64,000 nt of DNA, taken from Oscheius dolichura. Lineage: Eukaryota > Nematoda > Chromadorea > Rhabditida > Rhabditidae. Shown piece after piece: positions 56,123 through 64,000 of this stretch. The position numbers and the translations under genes were made by a program. Every line of letters begins with the position of its first letter. The first letter of the stretch is position 1. The stretch spans positions 2,714,001-2,778,000 of the forward strand of contig OW051494.1 of the NCBI GenBank assembly GCA_932521035.1. The letters are read 5' to 3'. The notes beneath the pieces were generated by a model, which saw only the letters and a program-made list of their open reading frames with translations, did not search any database and was not told the DNA's origin.

Positions 56123-59083
56123 CTAGGCCACGTAATTGTACATCTTGGGATTAGTGTCGTCACGGGCAAGGTAGTCACGCTCGATAAGGGATTCGATCCT
56201 CTTCTTGATTAACAGTGGGGATGGCAAAAATCGGTAGCGAAGTTGCTGTGCCACCTCAGTTATTAGGATATTGTGTACCATCTGTTTTCGTGACTTCATA
56301 ATACGCACGATAGCCGCTTCAACTTCGTGTTTCCTATCTTCATCGACCTGAAATAGTATATTACTAAATTACGTTAAAAGCATACTCTATGCTTAACATC
56401 CTTTTTCTCGGGTTCAATATCCTGTTTGGTGGTAATTAACTGAATCCTTATGCGTACCAATTTGGATGTGAAAGAATCGTTTACGTAAAATTCATCAGTC
56501 TTTTCTATAAACTCGATAGACAAATACAATCGACGAAAACCAACCAATTTCCTTTCCATTTCCATTTCTGCATAAAATGCGTTGTGTTGACTTGCCCATA
56601 GCTAATGTCTGTAATATTTTCTTCAATTCCCTTTCAGGAATTTGTGTATCTCCCTGAAACACTACTGATAAGAATAAAATGAAATCTGGATGTACCATAA
56701 TTTCTTCAAACGTCATCTTTGGCTTAGCATTGAACCTCATAAGAAGGACCATAGTATGGGTGTTTGTTTGAAGAATTTTTTCACGTTTAACCAGTGGAGT
56801 AGTGCTGACAATTTCCTCCTGTTGACTGGTATTTTCTGCAGGCGTACCATAGAAAATTGCGCGAATATCAGCGTTTCCTAGTAATGTATTTAAGGTAATC
56901 TTTCTTCCACTGTGCTTTTCAACATAGAATTCTTCGAACGTCTAAACAAATTAAATAACGTATCACAAAATCTGTACCTTAAAACTTGTCATGCACACCG
57001 TTGGAAGAATACATTGAAAGGAGGTTGTTTGCGTCGGCCAAATTCCAGTAGTGAGAACACGGACAGAAATGTCTACAGGATCTTGTTCATGAGAAATCTA
57101 AATGATCAAATAGTTTTATGAATTACATAATAATCACTTACTATATTATTTGAATCTTTGTACTTTCTAAAGCCACTAGCAACAGTAGGCCAGAGCTCCT
57201 TGTCACGGAACATACTTTCCAATTTTTGCGTAAACTGACAGCCACACTCAACCTTCAATTTGCTCAATACGGCTTTCTCCAAGTCATCCGAGATGCTTTT
57301 ATCAAGGAGCAATCTTTTTGTCAAATGTTGCTTATAAAACTTTTCGAATATATCCTTTTCCTGGAGGAAACGAAAAAGGACCATAGCTTTGTCCAAATGA
57401 CTTTCAATTTCAGCATCTCCAACACGAATGCCCTTCTTCAGCTTTTCATCCATGTACAATGACAGATACTCCGGGCTCTTGTTGTTCTTATTGAAGAATC
57501 CTTCGAAGTCATGTTGAACCTTGTTTCTAAACAACTTGTCGTTGGCAAAAGCATCAAGGAGGAAGTGGTCGCATCGATCTTTCAAGTCAATAAGGGACTG
57601 AAATTTAAATATAAATATAACTGGGAACAAACTGAAATCGACAAACCTGTATATACTTGACAGGATGATCAATCAATTCTCCAGTTTCATTAACTATGGA
57701 GTCTCCCAGACTATGAAGATATCTCAATATCTTTCATTATAGGGTATAAACTATAGGCACCTGCTCAATGCTGCAGCCATTGTAGCAAGTCCATTTTCTA
57801 CACGGCGAAGTACTCTATACATTCGTTTCAGATCATCAATCTTAAAGCCACCACAATAAATTTTGAAAATAGTAGAAAGAAAACCATATCATTAGCAAGC
57901 ATGTGCTCAACTCCGCTATTTTCCATGTTGACAATGGTGTCCATATGATTCATAATCAAAACCTGATCTAATACCTGGAATTGTTATTCCTGAGAATAAC
58001 TGAAAAGACCAATACCCCGAGAAGTTTTGTTTCGGTTTCCGTATCGAGATATTGTTCTGCCCTACTAGTCTCATTTCCAAGACATTTCTCTACTTCTTTA
58101 ATGTATGCACTGGCATTCTTTAATTCCAAGAACGTCTGTCCCTTGCGCGTGTAGAATTCAGCAGTTTCGGCCAGGAAAGGTTGTTCAAACTCCATCACAT
58201 AAATATTTCGTGAATTTATGCCAAGAGAAATGAGCATTTGGCAAGCTTCTTTGATACCCATCCTAAAACGTATGCTATGAAATGTTTGAACAGACAGTAC
58301 CAAAGAATATTGATACCGTTACGCTCATCGGAGATCATTTTGAGAAGTATTTTTCTCAATTCCTTATTTACGCCGTGCTGATAAATAATTGCATCTCTAG
58401 AATTGAACGATACAACAAAATCAAGGAGGCAAACTTGAAAATTACTAAGCCGATGGAATATACATTTCGAACATTGTGCTGGGCTACATAAACACGGTCC
58501 AAGTACATCAATATGTCGCGAATCATTATCTAGAAAACAGTTTTACAAAATATGGAAACAAACCATGGCTACAGTATGGTCATGCCACATCATATTCAAT
58601 ACATCCACAAGCTGATTGTGGGCTATGGCTTCCATAACTTTTGGAGCAACAAAAACATTCAAATGATCCGCAATAACCTCCCTGAGGCCACAATATAATT
58701 TTTCACCATGCTTATGTAGGACCTGAAATTTGGCCGGGTACAAGTATTGCGAAGGTATAAGCATAGAAGTCTTCCAACGTACAAACTAGAAAACCAGACC
58801 ATTGTGTATGCATTTCTGTATAATTCCTCGAAACTTAGTGCTATGTTATTTTTTCTTTGAATTGCTTGAATAGCTTTTTCTAAACTGGCCCATGTCTGAG
58901 CGACAAACTTGTCATCCATGTTGGTCTGAAAAACGTGGTTGAAGGGTGCTATGTACATTATGCATGTAAACTGTTGTAGATATAGCAAATACAAGATGAA
59001 AAGCTAAAATTGAGACCTACCGGAAATACTTGAATTCGCGATTTTACCTGGCCGGAACCACCACGTGAACCCATTCTAGACAT
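56123..59083 (-). CDS. cul-3: Cullin-3, scaffold of CRL3 ubiquitin ligases
   Basis: Roughly twelve exons with short introns. The N-terminal exon ([20 protein letters not shown]) leads into a CUL3-type start ([20 protein letters not shown]). Mid-protein: [53 protein letters not shown]-terminal: winged-helix with the neddylation context [18 protein letters not shown] and the terminal [10 protein letters not shown] to MYNYVA, stop at 56123-56125. Every block agrees with CUL3 rather than CUL1/2/4. Known: CUL3 binds BTB-domain adaptors to ubiquitinate their substrates; a BTB/KCTD-like gene sits at the other end of the window, a plausible but unproven partner. The GC content is low like the 44.5-51 kb block. 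Confidence 0.95.
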
Positions 59084-59400
59084 TTGTCAAACAATACGTT
59101 ATTCCTGAAAGTTGAATAAATAAATGACAAGGCTTCATTTGGAGTACATAACAACTTGTCATGTTTTTACAAGGCCAGACACATGACGACTTTTTGTCAC
59201 GTAATATGAGACGTGCCTTTTTTTTTGAAAGTTGAGTTGGGCGGTAAAATCTGAAGAGCATCTCCTCCTTCCGAAGATGTCCTGCGCACGTTTTACCCTG
59301 TTTTGGAATTCAGTCATTTGACGATTCTTCAGCAGTGGCAGGGAAACAAAAGCAATAGCAAAACTCTAAAATAAAACAGTACACATCATTCTGTTCATAA

Positions 59401-62400
59401 ATGAAAAGCTCTCCTTTCCCGAATATTCAAGGAAGGCGGAGAGGGGAATTTGCCGTTCTCCCTCTCGCTGTTCCCCCGGCGTACAGTCAGCCCCGCCCCT
59501 GGAACAGTCGGCCCATGCGGGTGCGCCTCAAAAGGACGCCCCATGACGTCATGTTACTATATTTATTCCAATTATTAATTACACTCTTTCCCATTGTCCG
59601 AGGAGGATCCTGCGCCAAGGAGGAATTCCACTGCGCCACCGGAGGCCAATGCATATCATTGCTCAAGTGGCAAGACGGCTTTCAAGACTGTATCGACGGC
59701 TCCGATGAGGGTTAGTTCTTTTATGCTCATCCTCCCTTGTCCTAATATCAACCTCTTCCCTCCTTTCTCCCTCGTGTGCCCTATCCAATTTTTAATCGAG
59801 AACTGTTGCGAGAGGACGAACGAGGTGTTCCTCCCATTTTGTATGTCTCTCAGCCAGGAGACTCCTCTCCTGTTCCCCGGCCTCCTGGCCTCCTCTGCCA
59901 GCCGTCTCCTCCTCCCGCCACCCAGAATCTCCAAAACTGTGCCAGTCCATTCCCGATATAACTCCTTCTCGAACCATTTAACCCCCGTAGTAGGTCGTCC
60001 CCGACGTCGGACAGTCAAAGACATTCGGAAGTGGCTGGCCCCCTCTGTTGGTCAATTAGCCCACCTCGGCAGTCTTTCTTGAAGGCCGTACTCGTTGCTA
60101 ATTATCTCTCTTCCCGGGGGTCGTCCTCACTCAGTCGACTCATAAACTCATGGCTCAGTTAATGATCATCAGTTTAGGGGGCCAGAGTAAGGTCAGAGGA
60201 GGGGGCATTGAACTTAGACAGACATAGAGACGTCTCTATGCAAACATAATTTCCGAAGGATACGAGTACTCAATGATGCGATCGAGGGAGGGGGCAGGCT
60301 ACCTGTTTCGGTTGCAGGCAAGCCACAATACACACACAACAACAACAGCAACAAGAACAGCAGAAGACGCTGCTTTATTTAAAGGTCTGTCTGTCGGGAG
60401 ACGGGGGGAGGAGGACAGAAGGCTTAGGGCAGCTCCCTCTTTTATAACCAGGGGGCTGCCAGGAGGATACCCTCTGACAGTAGCCAATGAGCCGTGCTCA
60501 ATGCCATTTTTTTCTCCCAAGCTGCCGGCTACAGACAGACTTTTCGTCGCGTCGGCAGGGGCCTTCCCGTGGGTCTGGTTACGTTAGACAACTTATAGTT
60601 TCTCACTTCGGGACAAGTGAGAAGATATTGCGCAACGGGTGCCGGATTGTCACACTCGAGCCACGGCTGGAGTGGAGCAATTAGGCGGGGGAGGAGAAGG
60701 ATGACAGGCTAATATCCCCCCGGGAGATACAAAAGACACCCTTCCTCTTCCATATGGCAGGGAGGGGTGTCCCCCGGAGGTGTTATTCCCTTCCCACCCA
60801 TTTATGCTAATGAGATAAGGCCGGGGGAGGGAGGACAAGGACGGCCGCCTCCGATGAGAGAGAGAGGCTGCTAAATTGGTAAAGATTCTCGGGATTTGCT
60901 GTCGATCATTTCCCCCCTACCTCGGACTAGATAAACAACCATTGTCGACAGCTATTGTACTGTCTATGCAAATGAGCCCCTACTTGAGGGGGAGGGACTT
61001 CCCACCCACCTGGGGGGCCAGCCGTCTCACAATGGCAATAATAGGGGCACTTGAAGAGAGAGAGGGGAAGATATGGAGCCCCTGCCTGGGGGGCATTTTG
61101 GGAAGGGTTAGGGACAGGGGAAGAGGGGGCAAGCGGACACGGCCTCTGCCCCGGCCAGACCCACAAGAAGTTTCTTCATGAGAGGGAGGCGACCATTTCT
61201 AGCAGAATAAATGAAGGAAGGCTGTCCCCATGGGTGTCCCTAAGGGTTGAGGGGACGTCTCCAGTTTGTGCCCCTGACACCTTCAAGGAGAGCCATCCTC
61301 CCGCCATCTGCCGTTCATTTTACTCATCCTCTCTCTGTCTGCCACCGATTTACCACTCTCTCCCCCTCGGGCATTTACTCGTTTTGATGATTTTCCTGCT
61401 GCTGCCGGTGGCTACTACTCTCTTTTTGCCGAACTAACCAGTCAGTCGACTGACCGCAATCGATCAGATGTGGTTAGGGGGAGACAGAGAGATATAGCCC
61501 GGACCCGAGGGGACCGCCTGCCTGACTGACTGTACTCTTCTCGTCTCTTCTCCTACTCCCGAGGAGACCTTGAAGACGGAGGCCGGCCAGGGCAAGAAAG
61601 GAAGGGGGCGAATGTTGCCAGCGGGGTTGACAGCCAAATTGCCGGGGTCGAAATACGGCAATCCGGTGACCGTGAACGAGATCGTCGTCGTTTTCATTTC
61701 ACAAAATGGCTGAGAGCGAGGGAATTAAAATCCGAGCGAGAGAGAAAGATAGCGTTTTTCAGCCTGCCTGCCATGGCAATTCGACTGCCAATTCGGAGCA
61801 CCCAAGTGCATCTCCAAGAAGCAGGTCAACGACGGCCGGATAGACTGCTACTCTGCCATTGACGAAGGTACCCCCGTCTCCTTTCACCCGTACTGTCTCG
61901 GCAGGAGATCTCTATTATTCAATCTGCCGAGACATTACGGGTGTGACGGATCTCCTCGAGCATACGTCATCCTCCCCTATTTTAGGCTGCCCATCTCATT
62001 TCTTCGTCTGCCGCGACCGATCCGCCTGTCTCCCACCAGAGAAGTTCAACGACGGCCATGACGACTGTCGAGATCGAAGCGACGAGCGTAATATTTTAAC
62101 CCAACAATGCCGACAACGGGGGCCAATTGACCCCCTCCCCCTCCTCCCAGTAATTACTGGGTCAACTCAAGACTCCTGAAAAGGTCGACCCTGACTGTTT
62201 GGGGGGAGGAGGTAGCTCGTAAATCTCGTAGGCGGTAAACGAGCATGTTCATCTGGATAAAAAGTGCCTGTTTCGTATGGCTTTTTACTGGTGGCTTGGC
62301 CTTGAGCCGACGGGGGCAGAGACAGCCGAAGAAGAGGCCAGGGGGACGGCAGTATTACTCTCGCGGGTTATGGGTTCAAGCCGACTTGACTTCCCGCAGT

Positions 62401-63934
62401 GAGGGCTATTATCCACCCGGGGCATTTACAGTTCCCCTACGGGATAAATATATAGAACAATTGCAGCTTGCGGTGCCACGGCGTTCCCCTGCAGCGACGG
62501 GTCAACATGCATCCCGAAGGAGAAATTCCAAAATGGAGAGGTGGACTGCCCGGATGGCAGCGACGAAGGTAAGGACAATGAACACGAAAAAAAGAAAAAG
62601 AGAAGGTCGAGTTTGTGCGAATGGGCTGAATGACCGAATGAGTAACCCACCCGCTTCCGAACCGCTCGGCGATAGAGAACTGTCGCGGACTTACATAGTT
62701 ACCCAATATTGTTGCTGACTCCTCCTTGTTTATTTTTTCTAATTTTACTAATAATTCCAGAATGTACAACAGCTCAATTGGAGTGCAGCTGCGGCCGAGT
62801 CCGTTGTGTCTCCCGAGAGGCGGTTGGCAACGGGGTCTGGGATTGTGAAGACGGTTCGGATGAGCTTTTCGACGAGCGGAATGATACCCTCCCTGGTGGC
62901 TCTCCTCTCTTCCTTGATTACATCTAGTTCAGAATTCTGTACTGATGGATCGCCTCGCCGTAGTGGGAGCAATTCCCTCGTAGTTGGCAGGATCGAACTA
63001 TGTGAGAAGGACAACCCCTGCCACCAGCAGCTGGGACAGATCTGTATTGTGGTGGGGGGAGCTCGTCGTTGTGTCTGCCGGATAGGAATGGTCCGTCCGT
63101 TGGGCAGTGTCAAGTGCATCCCCGTGGACATGGTGGACGAGTATCTGAAACACCCCGAAGCGAATTGTACCGAATTGAATGAAGACCTCCTGATGGAGTT
63201 GGAACACAGTACGACCTACAGTATCCCTTTACTTTTCCCTTTTCCAGTTAAACAACAGAAGACAAGACCAGAGATTAGAAGAGCTCCCTCCAAGAAAGCC
63301 GATGTGAGGAATGAATTAAAGAGGAACCACGAGCAGCAGCTGTACCTTCAGACGGGCACGGACAAGATCCCCTTCATGTTCAGCGACGATATTCCTGATT
63401 TTCCCCGAGAAGACGTCCGAACAGTCTGTGATCCCGAGAGGGCCGACACCTGCTCCCCCGGGCTCCTCTGTCTCCGCGAGGTCGACGGCATCTCCCGCTG
63501 CGGATGCACCCAGAACCATTCTCTCATTCTGGGCAAATGCACAAGTTTGTCTCCTTTCTGAAAAGAGGATCCTGGCCCATTTAGAACTAGTGAATGAATG
63601 TTCTTCAACCCTCCTGAACGACTGTGACCCAAAGGCCAGCTGTATGGACTACGCCGCCGGCTACGAGTGCCTCTGTCGAGAAGGCTACCTCGACGTCTCG
63701 GTAGACCCGTTGAGTAAACCTGGAAGGAAATGCCTAAAATGTGAGTCCTCTCCCGCTCAATAGACAATATCCACTTACAGTAATCAACGAGTGTGCCAGC
63801 GGCCTGACCAACGATTGCCACGCCAATGCCAAGTGCATGGACAGACCCGTCGGCTTCACCTGTCGATGTAATGCTGGCTATGTGGACATGTCGCTGGAGG
63901 GAATCAGGAGACCCGGGAGGAATTGTACCAAAGG
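59401..63934 (+). CDS. LDL-receptor class A / EGF repeat adhesion receptor, MUA-3/MUP-4-like, 5' part
   Basis: Partial: the gene continues past the right edge. Exon 1 (59401-59711) opens with a basic tail and a hydrophobic signal/anchor segment (VMLLYLFQLLITLFPIVRGG); a later ATG at 59515 is an alternative start. It ends in an LDLa repeat (CATGGQCISL ... DCIDGSDE). After a 2.05-kb intron come LDLa repeats 2-5 (61763-61867; about 61987-62090; 62467-62568; and about 62759-62901, CVSREAVGNGVWDCEDGSDE). A Cys-rich segment and a long spacer (62939-63543) follow, then two EGF repeats of the nematode adhesion type (LVNECSSTLLNDCDPKASCM; INECASGLTNDCHANAKCMD). Known: MUA-3 and MUP-4 are transmembrane proteins holding the epidermis to the cuticle at muscle attachment sites. 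The LDLa-then-EGF order and the EGF text fit MUA-3, but only the start is present, so the assignment is provisional. Confidence 0.8.
59712..61762 (+). other. First intron of the MUA-3-like gene
   Basis: 2.05 kb between phase-1 exons. CT/GA-rich with several GGGGGAGG-type tracts and AC dinucleotide repeats (about 60330-60360, acacaacaacaac). No internal gene is recognised. By size relative to the other introns it could hold regulatory sequence. Confidence 0.55.
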
Positions 63935-64000
63935 TTGGAAACATTTTTTTCGCTGTTGTACTGGGGGCAGGGCGGACGAGCCATCAAGGTATAGGGGATG

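Overview
The window is nuclear DNA from an animal, almost certainly a nematode. Evidence: a major-sperm-protein (MSP) domain gene, a TRA-1/GLI zinc-finger gene, and the start of an LDLa/EGF adhesion receptor resembling nematode MUA-3/MUP-4. Genes are small and split by very short GT-AG introns (many 34-45 nt). Several ATGs sit a few bases downstream of a TTTCAG/TTTTAG-type acceptor with no visible upstream exon, as expected for spliced-leader trans-splicing. Base composition is split: about 2.5-14.3 kb and 44.5-51 kb are AT-rich with tiny introns, whereas 18-43 kb and 51.6-64 kb are GC-rich with longer pyrimidine-rich introns. I cannot name the species.

Left to right: a decayed BEL/Pao retrotransposon (0.6-2.5 kb). 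Then six minus-strand genes spaced 260-320 bp apart: KCTD-like, FTSJ1-type tRNA methyltransferase, primase small subunit, CDC7 kinase, mitochondrial 2-oxoglutarate dehydrogenase E2, and an unrecognised helical/RGG protein. They look like one operon mixing DNA-replication, tRNA-modification and mitochondrial genes. Next come plus-strand genes for a fatty-acid-binding protein, an SLC17-type MFS transporter and a small secreted prepropeptide that looks like a cecropin-type antimicrobial peptide. From 18.5 to 25.6 kb the DNA is gene-poor, with one tRNA-Ala-like gene.

From 25.6 to 40.2 kb a TRA-1/GLI gene spans 14.5 kb (17 coding exons in the long form, 1004 aa, five C2H2 fingers), with an apparent alternative first exon at 36.2 kb. 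It is followed by a membrane-anchored, Lys/Ser-rich MSP-domain gene and two further GLI-derived genes with reduced finger sets, so three GLI-family genes lie within 21 kb. Two inverted-repeat elements (37.2 and 41.0 kb) are inserted in and just downstream of tra-1.

The right part holds an unrecognised 190-aa gene, an SR/RRM protein gene (RBM33-like), a four-SH3 adaptor gene, a poorly resolved 2-kb stretch, a clear cullin-3 gene, and the 5' end of the LDLa/EGF receptor, which runs off the right edge. Exon models were built by hand from splice consensus, reading frame and family conservation. Where exons are listed they sum to an intact frame. No searches were run.
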